From contig NZ_JANIAA010000026.1 of NCBI RefSeq assembly GCF_024505145.1, positions 62,001 to 126,000 on the forward strand: 64,000 nucleotides of DNA, written 5' to 3'. Each line of letters opens with the position of its first letter. Position 1 is the first letter of the stretch. Of the stretch, positions 47,270 through 56,059 are shown piece by piece. This DNA comes from Streptomyces rugosispiralis (GTDB taxonomy: Bacteria > Actinomycetota > Actinomycetes > Streptomycetales > Streptomycetaceae). Both the position numbers and the translations under genes were made by a program. The notes under the pieces were generated by a model. It saw nothing but the letters and a program-made list of their open reading frames with translations. It was not told the origin of the DNA and searched no databases.

Positions 47270-48669
47270 TGTCCCGTACCGTGATCCGCGGCGGGCTGGT
47301 CGTCACCGCCGCCGAGGAGACCCCGGCCGATGTGCTGATCGAGGACGGCAAGGTCGCCGCCCTCGCCGCGCCCGGCAGCGAGTGGTCCCAGGGCTGGACC
47401 GCCGACCGTACGATCGACGCCACGGGTAAGTACGTCGTCCCGGGCGGGGTCGACGGGCACACCCATATGGAGATGCCGTTCGGCGGCACCTTCGCCTCCG
47501 ACACCTTCGAGACCGGTACCCGGGCGGCGGCCTGGGGCGGCACCACCACCATCGTGGACTTCGCCGTCCAGAGCATGGGTCACGCCCTGCGCGAGGGGCT
47601 GGACGCCTGGCACCTCAAGGCGCGCGGCAACTGCGCCATCGACTACGGCTTCCACATGATCCTCTCCGATGTGAACGAGAGCTCGCTCAAGGAGATGGAT
47701 CTCCTGGTGGGGGAGGGCGTGACCAGCTTCAAGCTGTTCATGGCCTATCCGGGGGTCTTCTACAGCGACGACGGGCAGATCCTGCGGGCCATGCAGCGCG
47801 CCTCCGGCAACGGCGGGCTGATCATGATGCACGCCGAGAACGGCATCGCCATCGACGTCCTGGTGGAGCAGGCCCTGGCCGAGGGCAGGACCGACCCCCG
47901 CTACCACGGTGAGGTCCGCAAGGCGCTGCTTGAGTCGGAGGCGACCCATCGCGCCATCCAGCTCGCCAGGGTGGCCGGCGCCCCGCTGTACGTGGTCCAC
48001 GTATCGGCCGAGGAGGCCGTCGCGGAGCTGACCCACGCCCGTGACCTGGGGCTTCCGGTGTTCGGCGAGACCTGTCCGCAGTATCTGTTCCTGTCCACGG
48101 ACAACCTCGCAGAACCGGACTTCGAGGGCGCCAAGTACGTCTGCTCCACCCCGCTCCGGCCCGTCGAGCACCAGGCCGCGCTGTGGCGGGGGCTGCGGAC
48201 CAACGACCTCCAGGTGGTCTCCACCGACCACTGCCCGTTCTGCTTCACCGGGCAGAAGGAACTGGGCCGGGGTGACTTCTCCAAGATTCCCAACGGAATG
48301 CCGGGCGTGGAGCACCGGATGGACCTGCTCCACCAGGCCGTGGTGGACGGCCATATCTCCCGCCGCCGCTGGATCGAGATCGCCTGCGCCACCCCGGCCA
48401 GGATGTTCGGCCTCTACCCGCGCAAGGGCACCATCGCGCCCGGGGCCGACGCCGACATCGTCGTCTACGATCCGCTGGCCCAGCAGACCCTGTCCGCCGA
48501 GACCCACCATATGAACGTCGACTACTCGGCGTACGAGGGCAAGCAGATCACCGGGCAGGTCGAGACCGTGCTCTCGCGCGGTGTCCCCGTCATCGACCAG
48601 CGGGAGTACACCGGACGTGCCGGGCACGGCCAGTTCCTCTCCCGTGACACCTGTCAGTACCTGAGCTGA
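47269..48669 (+). CDS. hydA: dihydropyrimidinase (D-hydantoinase family)
   Basis: This 466-residue protein has binuclear zinc ligands H64 and H66 in VDGHTHMEMPFGGTFASDTF, carboxylated lysine K155 in EGVTSFKLFMAYPGVFYSDD, H188 in IMMHAENG, H244 in LYVVHVSAEEAV and Asp in VVSTDHCPFCF. GMPGVEHRMDLL and the C-terminal VWDP-like VVYDPLAQQTLSAETHHMNV are dihydropyrimidinase features. It opens dihydrouracil or dihydrothymine (or hydantoins) to N-carbamoyl-beta-amino acids, the substrate of the ureidopropionase in this operon. Its ATG overlaps the preceding stop by 1 nt. Confidence 0.93.
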   Translation: MSRTVIRGGLVVTAAEETPADVLIEDGKVAALAAPGSEWSQGWTADRTIDATGKYVVPGGVDGHTHMEMPFGGTFASDTFETGTRAAAWGGTTTIVDFAVQSMGHALREGLDAWHLKARGNCAIDYGFHMILSDVNESSLKEMDLLVGEGVTSFKLFMAYPGVFYSDDGQILRAMQRASGNGGLIMMHAENGIAIDVLVEQALAEGRTDPRYHGEVRKALLESEATHRAIQLARVAGAPLYVVHVSAEEAVAELTHARDLGLPVFGETCPQYLFLSTDNLAEPDFEGAKYVCSTPLRPVEHQAALWRGLRTNDLQVVSTDHCPFCFTGQKELGRGDFSKIPNGMPGVEHRMDLLHQAVVDGHISRRRWIEIACATPARMFGLYPRKGTIAPGADADIVVYDPLAQQTLSAETHHMNVDYSAYEGKQITGQVETVLSRGVPVIDQREYTGRAGHGQFLSRDTCQYLS

Positions 48670-48683
48670 CCCAGGGAGCGAGC

Positions 48684-49685
48684 ATGGACTTCGGACTCGT
48701 GCTGCAGACCGATCCACCCGCCTCGGCCGTTGTCGAGCTGATGCGCCGCGCCGAGCGCAATGGCTTCGGCTACGGCTGGACGTTTGACTCCGCCGTGCTG
48801 TGGCAGGAGCCGTTCGTCATCTACAGCCAGATCCTGGCCCGGACCGAGCGGCTGATCGTCGGCCCCATGGTCACCAATCCGGGTACCCGCACCTGGGAGG
48901 TGACCGCCTCCACCTTCGCCACCCTCAACGAGATGTACGGCAACCGCACGGTCTGCGGGATCGGGCGTGGCGACTCCGCGCTGCGGGTGGCGGGGCGCAG
49001 GCCCAACACCCTCGCCCGGCTCGAGGACGCCATCGAGGCCATCCGCGATCTGGCGGAGGGCCGGGAGGCCGTCGTGGACGGCAGCCCGATGCGCATCCCG
49101 TGGATCGAGGACGGCAGGCTGCCGGTGTGGATGGCGGCGTACGGCCCCAAGGCGCTCGCGCTGGCCGGGCGGAAGGCCGACGGCTTCATCCTCCAGCTCG
49201 CCGACCCGTTCCTGACGGAGTGGATGGTCAAGGCGGTGCGCTCCGCCGCCGCCGAGGCCGGGCGCGATCCGGACGCGGTCACCATCTGCGTCGCCGCCCC
49301 CGCGTATGTCGGGGACGACCTGGACCACGCCCGTGAGCAGTGCCGCTGGTTCGGCGGCATGGTCGGCAACCACGTGGCCGACCTGGTCTCCCGCTACGGC
49401 GAGCACTCCGGTGCCGTGCCCGAGTCCCTGACCGCGTACATCAAGGAGCGGCAGGGGTACGACTACGCCCACCACGGCCGGGCCGGCAACCCGGACACGG
49501 CATTCGTGCCCGACGAGATCGTGGACCGGTTCTGTCTGCTCGGCCCGGCCGAGGCGCATATCGAGAAGCTGGAGCGGCTGCGCGAGCTGGGGGTCGGCCA
49601 GTTCGCGGTCTATGCGATGCATGACGCGAAGGAGCGCACGCTCGACGCGTACGGCGAGCACGTCATCCCCGCGTTCACCGGCTGA
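48684..49685 (+). CDS. F420-dependent LLM-class oxidoreductase (TIGR03842-like)
   Basis: This 333-residue TIM-barrel protein has MDFGLVLQTDPPASAVVELM, GYGWTFDSAVLWQEPFVIYS, IVGPMVTNPGTRTWEVTAST, GIGRGDSALRVAGRRPNTLA, LPVWMAAYGPKALALAGRKA and EAHIEKLERLRELGVGQFAV. It belongs to the luciferase-like monooxygenase class that uses F420 in actinomycetes. This subgroup is regularly linked to hydantoinase operons, where it is thought to reduce or oxidise the pyrimidine-like substrate; no dihydropyrimidine dehydrogenase gene is nearby, so it may supply that step. It sits 14 nt after hydA. GGGAG precedes the ATG. Confidence 0.88.
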   Translation: MDFGLVLQTDPPASAVVELMRRAERNGFGYGWTFDSAVLWQEPFVIYSQILARTERLIVGPMVTNPGTRTWEVTASTFATLNEMYGNRTVCGIGRGDSALRVAGRRPNTLARLEDAIEAIRDLAEGREAVVDGSPMRIPWIEDGRLPVWMAAYGPKALALAGRKADGFILQLADPFLTEWMVKAVRSAAAEAGRDPDAVTICVAAPAYVGDDLDHAREQCRWFGGMVGNHVADLVSRYGEHSGAVPESLTAYIKERQGYDYAHHGRAGNPDTAFVPDEIVDRFCLLGPAEAHIEKLERLRELGVGQFAVYAMHDAKERTLDAYGEHVIPAFTG

Positions 49686-49755
49686 CCCGGCTCGGGCCGA
49701 GCCGCGCACCGGCAAGGCATCGTCCCTTTTCCCAAGGAGGGGTCAATTCCGTTTT

Positions 49756-49790
49756 CGCGGCCGCTCGTCGGCTATCGGCGGGCGGCCGCG
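49756..49790 (+). terminator. hairpin after the pyrimidine catabolism operon
   Basis: CGCGGCCGC (49756-49764) and GCGGCCGCG (49782-49790), flanked by TTTT and an A-rich run (ACAAAAAG), 70 bp after the oxidoreductase stop. Confidence 0.65.
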
Positions 49791-49901
49791 GAGAACAAAA
49801 AGCGGACCCCCGGAAACCTTCGAACATGGTTACAATCACCTCGGTTTTTGTGCTCTGATGTGCGGTCGGCTGAACGACTCCTTGCCACAGAAGGGTTGGG
49901 C

Positions 49902-50939
49902 ATGACGCAAACCGAGATACCGATAGATGTGGAGCTCCGGGGGCTCTACAAGGCCCACTATCGGTTTCAGTTCCTGAGCGCGGCATTCCAGTTAGGGCTC
50001 TTCGCGTTGGTGGAGAAGGAGCCCGGCCTGGCCGTGGGTGAGATGGCCCCCCGGCTGGGCCTCAAGGAGCAGCCCACCCGCATCCTCCTTCTCGGCTGTA
50101 CGGTATTCGGGCTTTTGGACAAGAAGGGCGACGGCTACCACACCACCCCGCTCTCGAAGCCGCTGACCGCCGACTTCGACGAGGCGCCCGCCGCCAACAT
50201 TCCCTGGGAGCAACACGGTATCTACCGGGCGATGGCCTGGTTCTGTGAATCCCTCAAGGAAGACACCAATATCGGTCTGCGGCAGGAGATTCCGGGAACG
50301 GCACCCACCCTCTACGGGCGGCTCGCCGAAAATCCCGAACTGGAAGCCACATTCCACACCATGATGTCCTCGGTGAGCAGGCTCGTGGGCGCGGAACTGG
50401 GAGAGAAGCTCGACCTCTCCGGGTGCTCCCACCTCCTCGACATCGGCGGCGGAACAGCCATCAACGCCTCCAATTTCGCCGCCCGCCGGCCGGATCTGCG
50501 CATCACCATCGCGGATCTGCCCTCGGTGGCGGCGGCCGCCACCGAGAAGATCGAGAAGCTGGGGCTGGCCGACCGGGTGCGGGCGGTGAGCCTCGACGCC
50601 TTCCACGACGAGTTCCCGACCGGCTGCGACGGCGTGCTCTTCGCCCACTTCCTGGAGATCTGGTCCCCCGAGCGGGTCCGGGAACTCCTCGCCAAGGCCG
50701 CCCGCGCCCTCCCGTCCGGCGGCGCGATCTACGTGGTCACCCCGCGCCAGGACGACGACGGCACCGGGCCCGAGCGGGCGGCGCTGCTGTCCGCGTACTT
50801 CCACACCATCGCCTCCGGCGAGGGCATGGTCTACACGGGCGCCGAGTACGAGGAGTGGTTCCGCGCGGTGGGCGTCGAGCCCGCCGGACGGGTGCCGCTC
50901 GGCGCGGACACCGTCGTGATCACCGGCCGCAAGGCGTAG
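49902..50939 (+). CDS. SAM-dependent O-methyltransferase (plant-type fold)
   Basis: This 345-residue protein starts at ATG 49902 after AGAAGGG. The N-terminal dimerisation domain (LYKAHYRFQFLSAAFQLGLF, LGLKEQPTRILLLGCTVFGL) is followed by a class I methyltransferase core with CSHLLDIGGGTAINASNFAA (SAM motif at about 178-184), ITIADLPSVAAAA and GVLFAHFLEIWSPERVRELL. It is of the acetylserotonin/caffeate O-methyltransferase-like group common in secondary metabolism. Codon 31 is TTA, so translation may depend on bldA and be tied to development. It is upstream of a DHA2 exporter; the two may modify and export a small molecule, which is inference. Confidence 0.85.
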   Translation: MTQTEIPIDVELRGLYKAHYRFQFLSAAFQLGLFALVEKEPGLAVGEMAPRLGLKEQPTRILLLGCTVFGLLDKKGDGYHTTPLSKPLTADFDEAPAANIPWEQHGIYRAMAWFCESLKEDTNIGLRQEIPGTAPTLYGRLAENPELEATFHTMMSSVSRLVGAELGEKLDLSGCSHLLDIGGGTAINASNFAARRPDLRITIADLPSVAAAATEKIEKLGLADRVRAVSLDAFHDEFPTGCDGVLFAHFLEIWSPERVRELLAKAARALPSGGAIYVVTPRQDDDGTGPERAALLSAYFHTIASGEGMVYTGAEYEEWFRAVGVEPAGRVPLGADTVVITGRKA

Positions 50940-51057
50940 GCCGCAAGGCATAGTCCGGAACCAGGCGAGGACACCCCCGGCGGGCGCGCCGTGCGATGCG
51001 GAGGTCGCGACGGCCCGTGTGCCGGGGGCACGACCCGCCCCGATCGGGAGGCGAACC

Positions 51058-52548
51058 ATGGCCGGTGCCACGAGCCCAGCCACCCCTGGCCACGCGGACG
51101 GCGAGGGCGACCGTCCGCCGCCGCACCACCGCCACAAGTGGCTGATCCTGGGGATCTGCTGCATCAGCCTGTTCATGGTGGGCCTCGACACCACCATCGT
51201 GAACCTCGCCCTGCCGTCCATCCAGGAGGATCTGGACGCCACGCCCTCGGGGCTCCAGTGGACGGTGGACGCCTACACCGTGGTGCTCGCCAGTCTGCTG
51301 ATGCTCTCCGGCTCGATGGCCGACCGGTTCGGCAGGCGCAGAACGTTCCAGACCGGGCTGCTGCTGTTCAGTCTGGGGTCGCTGCTGTGCGGGCTGGCCT
51401 CCGACACCGGTTCACTGATCGCCTTCCGGATGGTGCAGGCCATGGGCGGCGCCATGCTCAACCCGGTCGCGGTCTCGATCATCGCCAACACCTTCACCGA
51501 CCTGAGAGAGCGGGCCAGGGCGATCGGGCTGTGGGGCGCGGTCGCGGGCGTGAGCATCGCGCTGGGGCCCGTCGTCGGCGGCGCTCTGGTGGACTCCACC
51601 GGCTGGCAGGCCGTCTTCTGGGTCAACCTCCCGGTGGCCGCCCTCGCCCTGGCCCTCACCGCGCTGTTCGTCCCCGAGTCCAAGGCCCCCCGGCCGCGCG
51701 GGCTCGATCCGGTGGGGCAGCTGCTGGTGATCGTGGCGCTGGCGACGCTCACGTTCGGCATCATCGAGGGCCCGGTCAAGGGCTGGGACTCGGCGCCCAT
51801 CGTCGGCTGCTTCACGGTCGCCGTGGCCGCCGCCGTCTCGCTCATCCGCTATGAACTCCGCCGCGCCGAACCGCTGCTGGACGTCCGCTTCTTCCGCAGT
51901 CCCTCCTTCAGCGGTGCCATCGCCTCGGCGGTGTGCGGCTTCGCCGCGCTCGCCGGGTTCCTCTTCCTCAACGCCCTGTACCTCCAGGACGTCAAGGACT
52001 TCTCCCCGCTGCACACCGGGCTGCTCACGCTGCCGATGGCGGCCATGACCCTGGTCTCCTCACCGATCGCGGGCCGTATCGTCGGCGCCCGCGGTCCGCG
52101 TATCCCGATGGTGATCGCCGGGGCCGGTACGGCGGTGTGCGGACTGCTGCTGACCCAGGTGCGGGCGGACACCCCGATCTGGTACCTCGTCATCGCCTAT
52201 GTGGCGTTCGGCATCGGTTTCGGCATGCTCGACGCCCCGCTCACCTACTCGGCCGTCTCCGGGATGCCGCGCTCCCAGGCGGGGGTGGCCGCCGCGGTCA
52301 CCTCCACCGGCCGCCAGGTGGGGGCGGCCCTCGGTGTCGCCGTGCTCGGCTCGGTCTCCACCGCCCGGGTGCACGGCCCGTTCAGCTCCGGGTTCCCCGG
52401 GGCCAGCCATCTGGGCTGGGCGATCATGGCCGGGTGCGGGCTCGCCATCGTGACGCTGGGCCTGCTCACCACCGGCGCCCTGACCCGCCGCCCGGCGGAG
52501 CCCAGCCCCGAACCGGCCCCCGGCCGGCCCGCCGAACGCGTGCCGTGA
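51058..52548 (+). CDS. MFS drug exporter, DHA2 (14-TMS) family
   Basis: This 496-residue protein has about 14 membrane segments: KWLILGICCISLFMVGLDTT (TM1 with the D..i.n.aLP motif following), MLSGSMADRFGRRRTFQTGL (motif A), IGLWGAVAGVSIALGPVVGG (motif C) and WQAVFWVNLPVAALALALTA. It is of the EmrB/QacA type. GGGAGG precedes ATG 51058. It sits 118 bp after the O-methyltransferase gene on the same strand. Confidence 0.93.
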   Translation: MAGATSPATPGHADGEGDRPPPHHRHKWLILGICCISLFMVGLDTTIVNLALPSIQEDLDATPSGLQWTVDAYTVVLASLLMLSGSMADRFGRRRTFQTGLLLFSLGSLLCGLASDTGSLIAFRMVQAMGGAMLNPVAVSIIANTFTDLRERARAIGLWGAVAGVSIALGPVVGGALVDSTGWQAVFWVNLPVAALALALTALFVPESKAPRPRGLDPVGQLLVIVALATLTFGIIEGPVKGWDSAPIVGCFTVAVAAAVSLIRYELRRAEPLLDVRFFRSPSFSGAIASAVCGFAALAGFLFLNALYLQDVKDFSPLHTGLLTLPMAAMTLVSSPIAGRIVGARGPRIPMVIAGAGTAVCGLLLTQVRADTPIWYLVIAYVAFGIGFGMLDAPLTYSAVSGMPRSQAGVAAAVTSTGRQVGAALGVAVLGSVSTARVHGPFSSGFPGASHLGWAIMAGCGLAIVTLGLLTTGALTRRPAEPSPEPAPGRPAERVP

Positions 52549-52703
52549 CCCCGCGCCCGTTCCCGCATATCGCCGGGGTGGGCCGTGATGCCGGTCAAAA
52601 GGGGGATCCGCACCTTTCGGGGCGGTCCATCCCTTCACCTCGATGACACCTTCCCGCAGTCGCCGTGCCACTCGCTGTCGCGGAGACATGGTTCGATGAA
52701 CAC

Positions 52704-53531
52704 ATGATCGATGAATTTCTCGCCGGTGATCTCGGCGCGGTGGAGGAGGCGGTCCGCGCGGCGGTCGCAGAAGAGGTCATGCCGCGCTTCCGGCAGCTCG
52801 CCGCCCATGAGATCGTCGAGAAGCGGGGCCCGCACGACCTGGTCACCACCGCCGACCGGCTGGCCGAGGAGCAGCTGACCGACGCCCTCACCAAGCTGCT
52901 GCCCGGCTCCGTGGTGGTGGGCGAGGAGGCGGTGCACGCCGACCCGGCCGTGCTCACCGCCCTCGGTGGCGACGCGCCCGTATGGATCGTCGACCCGGTC
53001 GACGGCACCCGGCAGTTCGTCCACGGCGACCCCGGCTTCTCGACGCTGGTCACCCTCGCCCACCGGGAAGAGCTCCTCGCGTCCTGGACGTACGCCCCGG
53101 TGCTCGACCTGATGGCCATCGCCCGCCGCGGCGGAGGCGCGCTGCTGAACGGCGAGCCGATCCACAGCGGCTCCCCGGAGCCCGGTGCGGCACTCCATGT
53201 CGCCATCTCCCACTTCGACTTCACCACCGACGCGGAGAAGCGCACCCTGTCGGGCCTGCGGGCGCCGGAGGCCGAGGTGCGACCCTGCGGCTCGGCCGGT
53301 CTGGAGTATCTGAACGTGGCCCGGGGGCTGCTCGACGCCGTCGCCTTCACCTGGGAGAACGCCTGGGACCACGCCGCCGGCCTGCTGCTGGTCGACGAGG
53401 CGGGCGGGGCACACAGCACGCTGGACGGCAAGCCGTTCCGGATCAGCGGGGGCAACGTCCTTCCTTTCACGGCGGCCAGGGACGAGGCGGCCGTTCGGCA
53501 TATCCTGGGGCTGCTGGCCGACGCCGGCTGA
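52704..53531 (+). CDS. inositol monophosphatase family protein
   Basis: This 275-residue protein has the magnesium-site motifs of the IMPase superfamily: VVGEEAVHADP (Glu), PVWIVDPVDGTRQFVHGDPG (DPxDGT) and ENAWDHAAGLLLVDEAGG (WDxAAG). PHDLVTTADRLAEEQLTDAL corresponds to the vTxaD helix. Substrates include inositol-1-phosphate, histidinol phosphate and PAP; HisN-like activity is possible. ATG 52704 is preferred because the earlier frame adds residues without homologous features. 38 nt separate its stop from the next gene, so the two may be co-transcribed. Confidence 0.88.
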   Translation: MIDEFLAGDLGAVEEAVRAAVAEEVMPRFRQLAAHEIVEKRGPHDLVTTADRLAEEQLTDALTKLLPGSVVVGEEAVHADPAVLTALGGDAPVWIVDPVDGTRQFVHGDPGFSTLVTLAHREELLASWTYAPVLDLMAIARRGGGALLNGEPIHSGSPEPGAALHVAISHFDFTTDAEKRTLSGLRAPEAEVRPCGSAGLEYLNVARGLLDAVAFTWENAWDHAAGLLLVDEAGGAHSTLDGKPFRISGGNVLPFTAARDEAAVRHILGLLADAG

Positions 53532-53569
53532 ACGTTCCACCGATACCTCGAGGACGAGGGGGAGCCGAC

Positions 53570-54991
53570 GTGCCGTCCATGCTCGACGCGGTCGTAGTGG
53601 GTGCCGGACCGAACGGGCTGACCGCGGCCGTCGAACTCGCCCGCCGCGGCTGCGCGGTGGAGATCTTCGAGGCCGCGGACACCATCGGCGGGGGCTCACG
53701 CACCGAAGAGCTGACCCTCCCCGGCTTCCGGCACGACCCCTGCTCCGCCGTGCACCCCCTCGCCATCGGCTCCCCGGCCTTCGAGCGGATGCCGCTGGCC
53801 CGGTACGGCCTGGAGTGGCTCCATCCCGAGCTGCCGCTGGCCCACCCCTTCCCGGACGGCACGGCCGCGGTGCTGGCCCGCTCGGTCGGCGAGACCGCCA
53901 TGTCGCTCGGCCCCCGCGACGCCGGCACCTACCGCCGGCTGCTCGCGCCCTACCTCGGCCGCTGGGCCACCCTCGCCCCCGATCTGCTGCGCGCCCACTG
54001 GGACGGGGTGCCCCGCGACCCGATCACCTGGGCCCGCTTCGGGCTGCACGCGCTCCAGCCGGTCTCGCTGCTCGCGGGTCCGCTCCGCTTCCGCGACGAG
54101 AAGGCGCGGGCCCTGTTCGCCGGGCTGGCCGGGCACGCCATCGCGCCCACCAGCGCACCGACCACCGGCGGCCCCGCCCTGATGTTCGCCGTCGCGGCCC
54201 ATGAGGTCGGCTGGCCGATCCCGCGCGGCGGCTCCCAGTCGATCGTGGACGCGCTGGGCGCGTACCTGCGCGCACACGGCGGGACGATCCACGTCTCCAC
54301 CGAGGTCAAGCGGCTCGACGAGCTGCCGCCCGCCCGCGCCTACATCTTCGACACCTCGCCGCGCGCCCTGGCCCGTATCGCCGGTCTCGGCAACGCCTAC
54401 CGCCGCTACCGCTACGGGGCCAGCGCCTTCAAGATCGACTACGCGCTGTCCGGCCCGGTCCCCTGGACCGCGCCCGACGCCCGCCGCGCGGGCACCGTCC
54501 ACGTCGGCCCCACCTCGGGCGAGATCGGCGCGGCGCTCCGGGCCGCCGTCGACGGCCGCGACCCCTCCGTCCCGTTCCTGATCACCGCGCAGCCCAGCAT
54601 CCTGGACCCCTCCCGCGCCCCGGAGGGCAAGCACACCTTCTGGGCGTACGGCCATGTGCCCAGCGGCTGGAAGGGCGATGCCACGGAGGTGATCGAGCGT
54701 CAACTCGAGCGCTTCGCCCCCGGCTTCCGCGATCTGGTCCTGGCCCGCGCGGTGGCCGGCCCACCCGAACTCGCCGCCCGCAACGCCAATTACATCGACG
54801 GCGACATCGGCTGCGGCGCCTTCAAGGGCGTCCAGGCCGTCATACGCCCCAAGCTCGCCCGCGTCCCCTACGCCACCGCCCACCCGGCGGTCTACCTCTG
54901 CTCCTCCGCCACCCCACCGGGCCCCGGCGTGCACGGCATGTCGGGTCACCACGCGGCACGGGCGGTGTGGCGTCGGCTGCGGGCGCGGTAG
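53570..54991 (+). CDS. phytoene desaturase-like FAD oxidoreductase
   Basis: This 473-residue protein starts at GTG 53570 after GAGGGGGAG. The dinucleotide-binding motif AVVVGAGPNGLTAAVELARR and EIFEAADTIGGGSRTEELTL are at the N-terminus. RFRDEKARALFAGLAGHAIA, IPRGGSQSIVDALGAYLRAH and the C-terminal FAD-contact region VYLCSSATPPGPGVHGMSGH HAAR place it in the NAD(P)/FAD-dependent CrtI/PDS-like family (GPGVHGMxG). The substrate is unknown. No phytoene synthase or other carotenoid genes are close, so a carotenoid role is not supported by context. Confidence 0.85.
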   Translation: MPSMLDAVVVGAGPNGLTAAVELARRGCAVEIFEAADTIGGGSRTEELTLPGFRHDPCSAVHPLAIGSPAFERMPLARYGLEWLHPELPLAHPFPDGTAAVLARSVGETAMSLGPRDAGTYRRLLAPYLGRWATLAPDLLRAHWDGVPRDPITWARFGLHALQPVSLLAGPLRFRDEKARALFAGLAGHAIAPTSAPTTGGPALMFAVAAHEVGWPIPRGGSQSIVDALGAYLRAHGGTIHVSTEVKRLDELPPARAYIFDTSPRALARIAGLGNAYRRYRYGASAFKIDYALSGPVPWTAPDARRAGTVHVGPTSGEIGAALRAAVDGRDPSVPFLITAQPSILDPSRAPEGKHTFWAYGHVPSGWKGDATEVIERQLERFAPGFRDLVLARAVAGPPELAARNANYIDGDIGCGAFKGVQAVIRPKLARVPYATAHPAVYLCSSATPPGPGVHGMSGHHAARAVWRRLRAR

Positions 54992-54995
54992 GCCC

Positions 54996-55039
54996 CGGCA
55001 GGGGCCTGCGACGGCCTCGGCAGGGGCCTGCGACGGCCT
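54996..55039. repeat. 22-bp tandem duplication
   Basis: Two identical consecutive copies of a 22-bp unit (starting CGGCAGGGGCCTGCGACGG) lie in the 102-bp gap between the convergent oxidoreductase and hemC genes. Confidence 0.85.
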
Positions 55040-55093
55040 CGGCGCGGGGTGGCCCGCCTCGGCGCGGTGTCGCCTCAGCGCCGAGCGGCGGCC

Positions 55094-56029
55094 TCAGTGC
55101 GGGATGGTGTCGATGACCTCGCGGGCGCCCTGCCGGAGGAGGGCCACCGCGACCGACGTGCCCAGGGTGGCCGGGTCCAGGGGGCCCGCCCATTCGTGGG
55201 CGTCCAGGACCGTCTTGCCGTCGGGGCTGAAGACCCGGGCGCGCAGCGAGAGGCGGCCGTCGCGCTCGGCCCTGGCGTAGCCCGCGATGGGGGAGTTGCA
55301 GTGGCCCTGGAGGACATGCAGCAGCATGCGCTCCGCGGTGATTTCCTTCCAGACGTCGGCGTCGCCGAGCCCGGCCACGGCCTCGATCGTCTCGGTGTCG
55401 CCCTCCCGGCACTGGAGCCCCAGCACCCCGGCCCCGATGGGCGGGCACATGGCGTCCACCGGCAGGATCTCGCTGATCCGGTCCGTACGGCCGATCCGCT
55501 CCAGACCCGAGACGGCCAGCAGCAGCGCGTCGCACTCGCCCGCGTCCAGCTTCTCCAGCCGCCGGTTGGCGTTGCCGCGCATCGGCACGCACTCCAGCTC
55601 CGGGTGGGTGATGGCCAGCTGGGCGACGCGGCGGACCGAGGAGGTGCCGATCCGGGTCCCCGCGGGCATCTCGTCGAGGGTCAGCCCGCCGGGGTGGATC
55701 ACGGCGTCGCGGATGTCGTCCCGCTTGAGGTACGCGGCGAAGACCGTGCCCGCGGGCAGCGGACGGTCGGCGGGCACGTCCTTGATGCAGTGCACCGCGA
55801 GATCCGCCTCACCGGCCAGCAGCGTGGCGTCCACCTCCTTGGTGAACGCGCCCTTCCCGCCCAGCTTCGACAGATCGCCCATCCACCGGTCGCCCGAGGT
55901 GGTGACCGGTACGACCTCCGTACGGATCCCCGGGCGCAGCGCGGCCAGCTCGGTACGGACCCGTTCGACCTGGGCGAGGGCCATGGGGGAGGAACGGGAG
56001 ACGATGCGGATCAAATCGGCGGACGACAT
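55094..56029 (-). CDS. hemC: hydroxymethylbilane synthase
   Basis: This 311-residue protein has IRIVSRSSPMALAQVERVRT, GDRWMGDLSKLGGKGAFTKE VD, LAVHCIKDVP with catalytic Asp84, GTSSVRRVAQ (substrate arginines), MRGNANRRLEKLDAGECDAL and the dipyrromethane-cofactor cysteine C244 in VLQGHCNSPIAGYA. It polymerises four porphobilinogen units to hydroxymethylbilane in tetrapyrrole synthesis. The loop around the cysteine (GHCNSP) departs from the usual GGC.vP. No hemA, hemB or hemD flanks it. It lies only 30 bp after the large conflict-system gene on the same strand, so it is probably a second hemC, possibly co-transcribed with that operon. Confidence 0.9.
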   Translation of the reverse strand: MSSADLIRIVSRSSPMALAQVERVRTELAALRPGIRTEVVPVTTSGDRWMGDLSKLGGKGAFTKEVDATLLAGEADLAVHCIKDVPADRPLPAGTVFAAYLKRDDIRDAVIHPGGLTLDEMPAGTRIGTSSVRRVAQLAITHPELECVPMRGNANRRLEKLDAGECDALLLAVSGLERIGRTDRISEILPVDAMCPPIGAGVLGLQCREGDTETIEAVAGLGDADVWKEITAERMLLHVLQGHCNSPIAGYARAERDGRLSLRARVFSPDGKTVLDAHEWAGPLDPATLGTSVAVALLRQGAREVIDTIPH

Positions 56030-56046
56030 GGCCTAGAGGATAGGCC
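56030..56046. promoter_or_regulatory. inverted repeat at the hemC start
   Basis: GGCCTA-GAGGA-TAGGCC lies in the 30-bp gap before hemC. Immediately before its ATG there is only a weak ribosome binding site, so the hairpin could influence translation. Confidence 0.35.
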
Positions 56047-56059
56047 CTCGCGGCGGGCG

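Noticed and set aside
46354..48717. 787-codon antisense frame over the aminotransferase and dihydropyrimidinase genes
   Set aside because: Same GC-bias artefact; the plus strand carries all catalytic residues of two known families.
53570..54991. Carotenoid phytoene desaturase
   Set aside because: The fold matches the wider CrtI-like family, but no crtB, crtE or other carotenoid gene is present, so the specific name was not used.
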